DNA of 25,986 nucleotides from UBA12474 sp964549625 (lineage in GTDB: Bacteria > Babelota > Babeliae > Babelales > Babelaceae), in NCBI GenBank assembly GCA_964549625.1, contig CAZJVA010000008.1, positions 1-25,986 of the forward strand. The letters run 5' to 3'. Of this stretch, positions 15,176-23,420 are shown in pieces. The translations under genes were made by a program, and so were the position numbers. How positions within the stretch are numbered: the first letter of the stretch is position 1; each line of letters begins with the position of its first letter. The notes under the pieces were generated by a model, which saw nothing but the letters and a program-made list of their open reading frames with translations, was not told the DNA's origin and did not search any database.

Positions 15176-18100
15176 TTAGAGGGCTAGGGTTATGCGCATA
15201 TCTTCAGCAATACTCTGTAATGCGGAAATAGCAGAAAGATCACACAAAACCTTTTGACGTGCAGCTAATCGCAACTGCGTACCATTGTCCCAGAACACAA
15301 ATTCAAGGCGCGCCCGCCCCGGTAGCAAACGTTCTGGCAAAGAAGCCAATGATTCCTTTGTCAAGGACGCGCTTGGCAAAAAAACCATAACCTGCTCGAT
15401 AAGATCAGTACGATTTGCAAACAATTCATCAATAGGAAAAATCCACGTCGCCTTAATTTTACAGCTTCGCGCAGCAGTATCAAGCTCACCACCCACAAGC
15501 AAAATCGCGCCACTAACAAGAGTATCGCGCACTTGTGAAAACACTTTTGGAAAAACAACCAGCTCTGCCGAACCACTCAAGTCCTCAAGCTGAACAAACG
15601 CCATACGATCACCTTTTTTGGTCATAATCTCGCGAACGCTCTTTACCTGCCCGCACCCCAAAAACTTCGTACCTGAAGTCTCTGCCGACGTAGCAAACGG
15701 CTGAACACCTAACCAAAGAATTTGCTGGCGATACTGATCCAGAGGGCGCGCACTCAAATAGATTCCAAGGAGCTCTTTCTCCTGCTCTAGTTTTTTTGCC
15801 ACTGGCCAATCATCACACAAATCAAAAGCAAAGGCCTGCTCAACTGGCGTAGAAGCACCACCAATGGCACCAAACAAACCAATCTGACCCGTTGCCAACG
15901 CTTCTTTTTTCTCCAAGGCACAATCAATAACCCGCTGCAAATCATTTATTTTCTGCGCACGATTACCAGGAAGGCTATCAAATGCACCGGCAGCTATAAG
16001 ACTTTCGATAAAACGCTTATTACAAACACGCAAATCCACACGAACACAAAAATCCAGCAAATCCTTAAATGGACCCGCCTTTGTCCGTTCTTCTAAGCAA
16101 GATGCTATACCCGTCTCACCAACATTTTTAACTCCCACCAGACCAAAGCGTATCTCATTTCCTGCCCCGGTAAAATCATGTTCAGATAAATTAACATCTG
16201 GCGCCAACACAGCAATTCCACGATCACGGGCCTCTTGAACATACTCCGCCATCTTCTCTGGATCGCCTGCTTCCAGAGATATTAGACACGCCATAAACTC
16301 AACAGGATAATGCGCCTTAAGATATGCCGTCTGGTACGCAATAACACCATATGCTGCCGAATGAGACTTATTAAAGCCATACCCGGCAAAATATGCCATC
16401 AAATCAAAAAGCTCACCAGCTTTATTCGTATCAAAGCCTGCATCAGTCGCGCGCGAAACAAAAAGAGCTCGCTGCTCCTGCATAACTTCAACCTTTTTCT
16501 TACCCATTGCTCGCCGCAAAATATCGGCCTCTCCCAATGAATATTTTCCAATGGCTGATGCGATACGCATGACCTGCTCTTGATAAACAATAACGCCATA
16601 GGTCTCACGCAATATCGGCTCAAGATCAGGAAATAGATATGTAATTTTTTGCTTCCCATGCCGCCGCTCAATAAAATCGTCAACCATCCCTGAACCAAGT
16701 GGCCCCGGTCGATACAGTGCGTTTGCAGCAATAATATCTTCGATACCTTCTGGCTTGAGACGACGAAGCATTTCACGAATCCCGTTACCTTCAAACTGAA
16801 AGACGCCAGTCGTATCGCCACGAGCAAAAAGTTCAAATGTCTGCGGATCATCCAACGGCAAATACGCAGGATCAATTACCACATCGTGATTCTTTTTAAC
16901 CAGATCAACAACACGCTTTATCAATGTAAGATTTTTGAGACCCAAAAAATCCATCTTCAAAAAGCCAAGACTCTCCAACTCCGTCATCGCATATTGCGTC
17001 ACAAGATCGTTAGTCTTTGGTGGAACGTACACAGGAAGCATCTCTGAAATTGGTTCAGGCGTAATCACAATACCCGCTGCATGCTTAGATGCATGACGCG
17101 TTAGCCCTTCCAATACAAACGCAACGTCAAACATTTGGGATACTGTAGGATTTGATTCAGCAAGCGCTTTTAACCGCGGTTCCTGCTCCATGGCCTCTGC
17201 AAGAGTAATTTTAAGTTGATCGGGCACAAGATCAGTAAGTGCATTAGCTTCTTCAAACGGAATAGAAAGAGCACGCGAAACATCCTTGATTACCCCCTTT
17301 GCCATCATCGTACCAAAGGTAATAATCTGACACACCTTATCGTGTCCATACCGTTCTTTTACATATTCGATGACTCGTTCACGCCCATAGATACAAAAAT
17401 CAATATCAATATCAGGCATAGAGACGCGCTCTGGATTTAAAAAACGCTCAAAAAGCAAATTGTAACGCAGTGGGTCAATATCAGTGATTCCCATCGCCCA
17501 AGCAACCAGCGCACCCGCTGCGGAGCCCCGCCCAGTTCCCACCGGGACACCATTACGCTTAGCCCACATAATAAAATCACTAACCACCAAAAAATACGTA
17601 ACAAATCCCATCTTGGTAATGAGTGCCATCTCTAACTCAAGGCGATCCCAATATTTTTGAGGATCTTCAGTAACAATACGCTTATTATCAAACAGCTGTT
17701 GCAACCCCTGGGTACACAACTGACGAAAATATGATTCTGGCGTCTGCTCAGCAGGAACCCCAAAATCAGGAAAAAACAGCTTCCCAAACTGAAACTCAAA
17801 ATTACACCGATCAGCAACCTCTCCTGTTCGATATACCGCGTCTTGCTGTCCAGGGAAAAGCGCCAACATCTCCTCAGGCGTGTGCATATGAGCCTTCAAA
17901 TCCCCAAATGACATGCGATCCGAATCAGTCATTTTATGTTTTGTCTGCGTCGCAAGCAGCACCTCATGGGCGTATTTATGCTCTGCTTTGTAATAGTGAC
18001 AATCAGCGGTCGCAATAATGGGAATACCCAACTCGGGTGAAAGTTCAATCAAACGCTTGTTTACAATTACCTGTTCCTCTTGGTACTCAGGTTGAATCTC

Positions 18101-18613
18101 AAACAAAAAATTATCTTCCCCAAACAACCCCTGCATCATTTGGATATGCGCGCGCGCTTCTTCTTCGCGGTTTTGCAGCAATAGCTGAGGCAAATGCCCC
18201 CCCAAACATGCGGTTGAAGCTATCAACCCCTCCGAACATTCACGTAAGGCAGAATAGTCAATACGCGGTTTAAAATAAAATCCCTTGGAATAGGCAAAAT
18301 TAAGCAATCGACAGAGATTTTTATACCCTGTTGCATCTTTTACTAAAAGTAACAAATGATAATATCGCTCACTATTATCTTTAATCGCTACATCGGGAGT
18401 AACATATGCCTCAATGCCAAGCACCGGCTTAACACCGGCCTTCTTGGCCTGTTTGAAAAATTTTACACCACCAAAGATATTGCCATGATCCGAAATGGCT
18501 ATAGATGGGACCTTGTAATCTGAACAATATTCCATCAAGTTGTTGAGGGTAATTGCACCGTCAAGGAGCGAATATTCTGTATGCAAATGAAGATGTGTAA
18601 AATATTGTGCCAT
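15176..18613 (-). CDS. dnaE: DNA polymerase III alpha subunit (DnaE1 type)
   Basis: This is the replicative polymerase subunit. Its 1145 residues run as PHP domain (1-260), palm, fingers, then C-terminal HhH and OB-fold regions (FLGCGQVKSVREIMTKKGD lies in the OB fold). The motif VGTGRGSAAGA (358-368) is the nucleotide-binding loop. The catalytic aspartates are Asp401 and Asp403 in PDIDIDF and Asp555 in KMDFLG, the same positions as in E. coli. Unlike E. coli, the PHP domain keeps all nine metal ligands: His9, His11, Asp18, His43, Glu68, His86, Cys136, Asp204 and His206. It is the last gene after yebC and yicC, 22 bases behind yicC. The site before the ATG is weak (TTAGGGT directly adjacent), so translation may depend on coupling. 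Confidence 0.97.
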   Translation of the reverse strand: MAQYFTHLHLHTEYSLLDGAITLNNLMEYCSDYKVPSIAISDHGNIFGGVKFFKQAKKAGVKPVLGIEAYVTPDVAIKDNSERYYHLLLLVKDATGYKNLCRLLNFAYSKGFYFKPRIDYSALRECSEGLIASTACLGGHLPQLLLQNREEEARAHIQMMQGLFGEDNFLFEIQPEYQEEQVIVNKRLIELSPELGIPIIATADCHYYKAEHKYAHEVLLATQTKHKMTDSDRMSFGDLKAHMHTPEEMLALFPGQQDAVYRTGEVADRCNFEFQFGKLFFPDFGVPAEQTPESYFRQLCTQGLQQLFDNKRIVTEDPQKYWDRLELEMALITKMGFVTYFLVVSDFIMWAKRNGVPVGTGRGSAAGALVAWAMGITDIDPLRYNLLFERFLNPERVSMPDIDIDFCIYGRERVIEYVKERYGHDKVCQIITFGTMMAKGVIKDVSRALSIPFEEANALTDLVPDQLKITLAEAMEQEPRLKALAESNPTVSQMFDVAFVLEGLTRHASKHAAGIVITPEPISEMLPVYVPPKTNDLVTQYAMTELESLGFLKMDFLGLKNLTLIKRVVDLVKKNHDVVIDPAYLPLDDPQTFELFARGDTTGVFQFEGNGIREMLRRLKPEGIEDIIAANALYRPGPLGSGMVDDFIERRHGKQKITYLFPDLEPILRETYGVIVYQEQVMRIASAIGKYSLGEADILRRAMGKKKVEVMQEQRALFVSRATDAGFDTNKAGELFDLMAYFAGYGFNKSHSAAYGVIAYQTAYLKAHYPVEFMACLISLEAGDPEKMAEYVQEARDRGIAVLAPDVNLSEHDFTGAGNEIRFGLVGVKNVGETGIASCLEERTKAGPFKDLLDFCVRVDLRVCNKRFIESLIAAGAFDSLPGNRAQKINDLQRVIDCALEKKEALATGQIGLFGAIGGASTPVEQAFAFDLCDDWPVAKKLEQEKELLGIYLSARPLDQYRQQILWLGVQPFATSAETSGTKFLGCGQVKSVREIMTKKGDRMAFVQLEDLSGSAELVVFPKVFSQVRDTLVSGAILLVGGELDTAARSCKIKATWIFPIDELFANRTDLIEQVMVFLPSASLTKESLASLPERLLPGRARLEFVFWDNGTQLRLAARQKVLCDLSAISALQSIAEDMRITLAL

Positions 18614-18635
18614 ACCCTAATAACCCAGATTTTAT

Positions 18636-19547
18636 TTAGACAAGATTTTGTACTTGTTCTCGTATTTTTTCTAATTCTACTTTTGCACCAATCACCAGGC
18701 CGCCAAGTTCTGCGTCACCACATTTAGCGCCAATGGTATTAGTTTCACGAAACATCTCTTGTGTCGTGAAATCTAAACGCTTCCCCTTTTCAACACCCTC
18801 TGAGGCCAAAATAGAACGTGCACTAGAGATATGCGTACGCAAACGTACTAACTCTTCGTGTACATCAAGCTTTTCCATCTGTGAAAATGCATGCTGCAAT
18901 TGAACTTCTTTGAGATCTTCGGTGCATCCTGTTTGCGCAATAAGCTGTTGCAAGTTCTCCAGAATACGCTGGCGCTTAGCTGCAAAAACCTCACGAGAAC
19001 GTTCAGCAATTTGCTCTGCAACACTTTCTAGCCGAGCGAGACGAATGCCAATATCATCGGCAAGTACCGCACCTTCACGCACACGTTCAGCTTGCAACAC
19101 CTCAATAACTTTAGCAAAATCTGTCAAAATGCGCTCGTTTATCTCATGCCCAACCGGATCCTCAACAAACTCAACCACATGAGGAAGACCAACAATATCA
19201 GTAGCCTCAACCGAATCTTGTTCAATACCAAGCTGCTTTCTAATCTCCGCCAGCGCCTCTTTATACCCTGTTATAGCAACTGAGGAGACCATAGGACGAC
19301 TTGTCAAAGCAAAAAGCGTACCAATATGAATAGTACAATATACGGTTCCACGGACCAGCGCTTCACGGAGCATCTTAACCAACGATGGCTCTAAATGAGC
19401 AAGCGCATGCGGAAGTCGAAATGTCGGTTCAAAAAAACGCCCATTCAAAACTTTGACATGGATAGTCGCAGAAACAAGCCCTTCTCTACAAGGCAACTCA
19501 AAGGTATGCGAGGCATAGCTCGTCATACTAAACGCAGAAAACCCCAT
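18636..19547 (-). CDS. yicC: YicC/YloC family endoribonuclease
   Basis: YicC-family proteins are endoribonucleases linked to RNA turnover and stationary-phase survival. The 303-residue product has the N-terminal signature MTSYASHTFE and KVLNGRFFEPTFRLP (usually K-x-x-N-x-R-F-x-D). A central region includes REGAVLADDI (usually REGxxLxxDL). The diagnostic C-terminus carries KRLDFTTQEMFRETNTIGAK and KVELEKIREQVQNLV. The ATG at 19547 is chosen because GGAG lies 5 bases upstream; a GTG two codons earlier would overlap the yebC stop. It starts 3 bases after yebC ends and precedes dnaE, so all three are probably one transcript. The link to dnaE appears positional rather than functional. Confidence 0.92.
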   Translation of the reverse strand: MGFSAFSMTSYASHTFELPCREGLVSATIHVKVLNGRFFEPTFRLPHALAHLEPSLVKMLREALVRGTVYCTIHIGTLFALTSRPMVSSVAITGYKEALAEIRKQLGIEQDSVEATDIVGLPHVVEFVEDPVGHEINERILTDFAKVIEVLQAERVREGAVLADDIGIRLARLESVAEQIAERSREVFAAKRQRILENLQQLIAQTGCTEDLKEVQLQHAFSQMEKLDVHEELVRLRTHISSARSILASEGVEKGKRLDFTTQEMFRETNTIGAKCGDAELGGLVIGAKVELEKIREQVQNLV

Positions 19548-19549
19548 TC

Positions 19550-20269
19550 TCACTCCACATTCGCATAGACATTTTGTACATCATCAAGCTCTTCAAGCGC
19601 TTCAAGGAAATCATATACTATCTGAGCCTGACTATCATCCAGCTCGGAGGTGTTTTGAGCCAAAAAGGTAACTTCTGAATCCTCAATACTCATACCAATC
19701 GTTTCAAGAGCCTTTTTTACCAACTCTAGATGCTGTGGGTCACACAAAATAGTCCAAACACCCTCTTCTACCGAAACATCCTTGATCGAAAACTCAAGCA
19801 ATGTCTCAACCAAAAGATCTTCGGTAATATCGTTCTGCCCACGTGCCGTAACAGAACCTAAACGCTCGAACATCCAACTAACCGCACCGTTTTCAGCCAA
19901 AGACCCGCCCTTGCGAGTAAAAAGACTACGCAAATCGGCCACGGCTCGGTTTTTGTTATCGGTTAAAACCTCAACCATTACCGCTATCCCAGATGGGCCA
20001 TACCCCTCATACATATGTGATTCGTAGTGCACCCCAGGCAACTCGCCTGTGCCTTTTTTGATTGCACGCGTCGCGTTATCTTGAGGCATATTAAGCTTTT
20101 TGGCTTTGTCCAGTAGAGAACGAAGTGCCGCGTTGTGTACAGGATCTCCACCACCACTACGAGCAGCAACCGTGATTTCTTTAATCAATTTAGTAAAAAG
20201 CTTCGAACGCTGCGCATCTGCAGCGGCCTTTTTGTGTTTAATCGTTTTCCACTTCGAATGCCCTGCCAT
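19550..20269 (-). CDS. yebC: YebC/PmpR/TACO1 family protein
   Basis: Members were long annotated as transcriptional regulators. Work on bacterial YebC and mitochondrial TACO1 supports a role in translation, helping ribosomes through difficult stretches such as polyproline. The 239-residue product has the invariant start MAGHSKWKTIKHKKAAADA, then KLFTKLIKEITVAARSGGGDP, NMPQDNATRAIKKGTGE, YEGYGPSGIAVMVEVLTDNKNR and FTRKGGSLAENGAVSWMF, and an acidic C-terminal domain. The length is normal. GGGGAA precedes the ATG by about 5 bases. It is first in the yebC-yicC-dnaE group, with its own predicted promoter. In many bacteria yebC sits beside ruvCAB; here ruvB lies just upstream but 93 bases away. Confidence 0.95.
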   Translation of the reverse strand: MAGHSKWKTIKHKKAAADAQRSKLFTKLIKEITVAARSGGGDPVHNAALRSLLDKAKKLNMPQDNATRAIKKGTGELPGVHYESHMYEGYGPSGIAVMVEVLTDNKNRAVADLRSLFTRKGGSLAENGAVSWMFERLGSVTARGQNDITEDLLVETLLEFSIKDVSVEEGVWTILCDPQHLELVKKALETIGMSIEDSEVTFLAQNTSELDDSQAQIVYDFLEALEELDDVQNVYANVE

Positions 20270-20319
20270 AGGTTCCCCATGAGAAATTTTGTCTAAGCTT
20301 CACTGTCCATATATCCTAG

Positions 20320-20348
20320 AGAATATCGTAATGACCTATACTTGTCGA
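20320..20348 (-). promoter_or_regulatory. Predicted promoter of yebC-yicC-dnaE
   Basis: Minus strand: TCGACA (20348-20343), a 17-base spacer, then TATTCT (20325-20320), placing the start near 20313 and leaving a leader of about 44 bases. It lies in the 93-base gap after ruvB. Pattern match only. Confidence 0.45.
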
Positions 20349-20362
20349 ACCAAGAAAGCCGC

Positions 20363-21370
20363 TTATTCAAAAAGACTGTTTTGCCCCTGCAGTCGCTTTG
20401 CCAACACGCTGCGTGGAATCTGCCTGCCGCGCGGTGTTTTTTCCAACAACCCCTGCCGCAATAAAAATGGCTCGTACACATCTTCGAGCGTTTGCACATC
20501 CTCACCAAGCATTGATGCCAAGGTCTCAACACCGACGGGGCCACCGCCAAAATGGTTTGCAATTATATCGAGTAATCGGTGATCCAAACTCATTAATCCG
20601 TCTTGATCAACGCCCAAAAAAGAAAACGCCTTAGCGACAACCTCTTGATCAATCTGGTCATTATGTTCCACTTGCGCAACATCGCGAACGCGTCGAAACA
20701 ACTTTTTTGCGACGCGCGGCGTCCCACGCGCTGCAGCTGCAATTGACCAAGCAGCATCAGCAAAAATTGTAACACCAACAAATCGTGCATTTTGCAAGAC
20801 GATCTCTTGTAACTCTTGTGGCGTATAAAAATCAAAACGCTCAGTTATTCCAAATCGACTACGCAGCGGAGCAGAGATCATACCAGCCTTAGTTGTAGCA
20901 CCAATAAGCGTAAAAGGCTGCAATGGTATGCGTATCGACTTTGCACCAGTTCCCTGCCCAATGATTACATCGACATAAAACTGCTCCATAGCTGTGTATA
21001 AAACCTCTTCGACGGCTGATGGAATACGATGAATCTCATCAATAAAGAGAATATCCTTTTCTCCAAGTCCAGACAAAATCGCCACCAAATCGCCCGTCCG
21101 CTCAAGCGTCGGCCCACTGCAAACTCTAATCGCAACATCCATCATATGAGCCATAATAGTTGCCAACGTAGTTTTACCCAATCCAGGGGGACCAAACAAG
21201 AGGACATGATCAAGCGGCTCATTACGCATGCGTGCTGCTTCAGCATAAATACGCAACTTCTTTTTTAAGGCACTCTGCCCACAATAATCGTCAAAGGTCT
21301 TGGGTTGAAAGTCAAACTCAGTACTTTCTGTTGTGGCGAGCGCGAAAAATGCATTTTGTTTTATTTCCAT
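20363..21370 (-). CDS. ruvB: Holliday junction branch-migration helicase RuvB
   Basis: RuvB is the AAA+ motor that, with RuvA, drives branch migration of Holliday junctions in recombination and repair. The 335-residue product has PKTFDDYCGQ (24-33), Walker A GPPGLGKTT (60-68), Walker B LFIDEIHR (108-115), sensor I GATTKAG (about 158-164), arginine-finger region LRSRFG and sensor II TPRVAKKLFRRVRD. The C-terminal winged helix has GGGPVGVETLASMLGED and LLEKTPRGRQIP. GAGGTGA lies about 6 bases before the ATG. It starts 11 bases after rodA and ends the murF-rsmH-rodA-ruvB run. ruvA and ruvC are not in the window, so the usual ruvCAB cluster is split here. Confidence 0.97.
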   Translation of the reverse strand: MEIKQNAFFALATTESTEFDFQPKTFDDYCGQSALKKKLRIYAEAARMRNEPLDHVLLFGPPGLGKTTLATIMAHMMDVAIRVCSGPTLERTGDLVAILSGLGEKDILFIDEIHRIPSAVEEVLYTAMEQFYVDVIIGQGTGAKSIRIPLQPFTLIGATTKAGMISAPLRSRFGITERFDFYTPQELQEIVLQNARFVGVTIFADAAWSIAAAARGTPRVAKKLFRRVRDVAQVEHNDQIDQEVVAKAFSFLGVDQDGLMSLDHRLLDIIANHFGGGPVGVETLASMLGEDVQTLEDVYEPFLLRQGLLEKTPRGRQIPRSVLAKRLQGQNSLFE

Positions 21371-21381
21371 CTAGCTCACCT

Positions 21382-22500
21382 CTACAAAGTCTTCCACGGG
21401 CCGCGTGAGATAATGTTGTTGTACCAACCCATACTTGCAAAGTCAATTAACAGATGTGTTAAACCATAGGTAATAAAGGGTAATGGAATACCCACAATAG
21501 GTAAAACCCCAAGAACCATAGCCATATTAATAAATGCAGAAAAAAAAGTAGGCAAAATAAGGCCAATCGCAAGAAGCTGGTACGAAACACTTGCTAGAGC
21601 AACGATTCGGTTAAGCGCCGAGGTAAACAATAAAAAGAAAAGAAATACTACAAAAAACGCTCCAAAAAAACCCCACTCCTCACAAATCACCGCGAAGATA
21701 AAATCTGTATGATTCTCAGGAAGAAAGTTTAATCGGCTCTGCGAACCCTGCAAGTAGCCCTTACCCCAGAAACCCCCTGAACCAACCGCTATTCGTGATT
21801 GTTCAACCTGATACCGCTCTTTTTGTTTACTGCCACCACCCAAAAATACGATAACTCGCTGCTTTTGATACGGCTTAAGCATACGCCAACCAACCGGCAT
21901 ACCAAGCAGTGCAATACAAAATCCAACAACAAAAAACGTTCTGCCCAGTCCAGCCATCCACAAAAGTACAATTCCGGAGAAAAAAATAATAAGAGCGGTA
22001 CCCAAATCTGGCTGCTTAAGAATAAGAATTACACTGCTTCCAAGAAAAAAGAGCAGCAACATAAGACGACGCAATCGAAGTCGTGGACTGACCTCAAGTC
22101 CCAACAAGCGCGTAAAGATTGCCGGAAAAAACAACTTAGCAAGCTCAGATGGCTGAAACTTAAAAATACCAACATTAATCCAGCGTTGTGCACCCATGCC
22201 AACCGAACCCCGTATAAGGGTAAAAGCAAGCAACCCAATGGTAAGCACATACAAAAGACTACCCCACCAGACAAGCGCTCGACGATTCAAAAAAAAGAAG
22301 AAGCTATAAACACATAGACCTGCAACAACTCCACCCACTTGTTTTTTAAACAACGGAGAAACAGGAGCTTCTAATTGATAGGTAGCGCTAAAAACAGCGG
22401 CCAATCCTACGCATGCAAGCACGATAATCACAACAAAATTCAACCAATCGATTCGATACCACAGACGAGAATCAAATTCAATATCAAGTTGCTTTTGCAC
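21382..22500 (-). CDS. rodA: RodA, SEDS-family peptidoglycan glycosyltransferase
   Basis: RodA polymerises glycan strands from lipid II for cell elongation with a class B PBP. The 372-residue product has about ten TM segments and SEDS motifs GAQRWINVGIFKFQPSELAKL (about 103-123), KQPDLGTAL, and LPENHTDFIFAVICEEWG with the catalytic Asp in HTDF. GSQSRLNFLPENHTDF and MVLGVLPIVGIPLPF favour RodA over FtsW. The GTG start lies 2 bases after the rsmH stop, with GGGTG about 6 bases upstream. Oddly, the usual SYGGSS near the end is TYGLTHLL, and a Pro/Lys-rich basic loop sits mid-protein (KPYQKQRVIVFLGGGSKQKE). No mreB, mreC or PBP2 gene is in the window. Confidence 0.92.
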   Translation of the reverse strand: MQKQLDIEFDSRLWYRIDWLNFVVIIVLACVGLAAVFSATYQLEAPVSPLFKKQVGGVVAGLCVYSFFFFLNRRALVWWGSLLYVLTIGLLAFTLIRGSVGMGAQRWINVGIFKFQPSELAKLFFPAIFTRLLGLEVSPRLRLRRLMLLLFFLGSSVILILKQPDLGTALIIFFSGIVLLWMAGLGRTFFVVGFCIALLGMPVGWRMLKPYQKQRVIVFLGGGSKQKERYQVEQSRIAVGSGGFWGKGYLQGSQSRLNFLPENHTDFIFAVICEEWGFFGAFFVVFLFFLLFTSALNRIVALASVSYQLLAIGLILPTFFSAFINMAMVLGVLPIVGIPLPFITYGLTHLLIDFASMGWYNNIISRGPWKTL

Positions 22501-22502
22501 GG

Positions 22503-23408
22503 TTACACCCGCTCTGCAACACGTAGTTTCGCCGAACGAGAGGATGGATTCCGCGTCAATTCTTCCTGATCAGCGATGACCACCTTTTTGGTAACGATAG
22601 CAAAATGCTCTGGATGTTCCTTGAAAAATTGCTTAACAATGCGATCCTCAAGCGAATGAAAACTTATACATGCAAGCCGACCGCCTGATTGCAGCAGTTG
22701 TGGCGCAACCTTCAACAGCGTCTCAATATTTTCAAGCTCTCGATTTACCACAATACGAAGAGCCTGAAAAGATTTAGTAGCCGGATGTATAGCACCCTTG
22801 CGTCGAGGAATAATACCTTCAATAAGATCCGCTAGCGCCTTGGTCGATGTAATACGCTTTTTTTTGCGCGCAGCAACCAACTCCCGCGCAATACGTCGCG
22901 AAGCATGCTCTTCGCCATAGCGATACAGAATATCAGCAAGCTCTTTTTCCGAAGCAAAATTAACCAGCTCGTAGGCTGTTAACTCACCATGCGACGGTGA
23001 CATACGCATGTCCAGCTCGCGATCTTCACGAAATGAAAATCCCGGTTTATGCGCAATTTGATATTGTGATGTCCCAAAGTCGGCCAAAATTCCATCAACC
23101 TTCGCAACCCCCTTATCCTTCAACAACGCAGGAAGCCGAGAAAAATTCCCCCAAACAAAATCAAATCGACCAGGATAATCCGCTTGAATAGGTGGCACAT
23201 TTATTGCCAGAGCATCTTTGTCCCAATCGCACCCAATAATGCGGCATGTTGGATCTGCGGCAAGCAGCGCTCTTGTGTGACCACCGCCACCAAATGTTGC
23301 ATCAACATACAGTCCCCCAGGGCGCGTCAACAAATATTCAACCACCGGTCTGACAAGCACACTTTGATGCTCATACACGCGTTCTTGGTCTGTTTCCATT
23401 ATTATCAT
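22503..23408 (-). CDS. rsmH: 16S rRNA (cytosine-1402-N4) methyltransferase RsmH (MraW)
   Basis: RsmH methylates N4 of C1402 in the 16S rRNA decoding centre, using SAM. The 301-residue protein has YEHQSVLVRPVVEYL (12-26), SAM motif DATFGGGGHT (36-45), CDWDKDAL, DGILADFGTSQYQI (usually DLGVSSPQ), GFSFREDRELDMRM, TKSFQALRIVVNRELE and ISFHSLEDRIVKQFF, all in family order. The ATG at 23408 has AGGA about 10 bases upstream; a second ATG three codons later is too far from it. It starts 12 bases after murF and ends 2 bases before rodA. mraZ, ftsL and ftsI, its usual dcw neighbours, are not beside it. Confidence 0.96.
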   Translation of the reverse strand: MIIMETDQERVYEHQSVLVRPVVEYLLTRPGGLYVDATFGGGGHTRALLAADPTCRIIGCDWDKDALAINVPPIQADYPGRFDFVWGNFSRLPALLKDKGVAKVDGILADFGTSQYQIAHKPGFSFREDRELDMRMSPSHGELTAYELVNFASEKELADILYRYGEEHASRRIARELVAARKKKRITSTKALADLIEGIIPRRKGAIHPATKSFQALRIVVNRELENIETLLKVAPQLLQSGGRLACISFHSLEDRIVKQFFKEHPEHFAIVTKKVVIADQEELTRNPSSRSAKLRVAERV

Positions 23409-23420
23409 TTATTTAATTTC

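Noticed and set aside
15168..15191. AACCCT/AGGGTT pairing around the dnaE stop
   Set aside because: Six pairs with a 12-base loop and no T run; likely chance.
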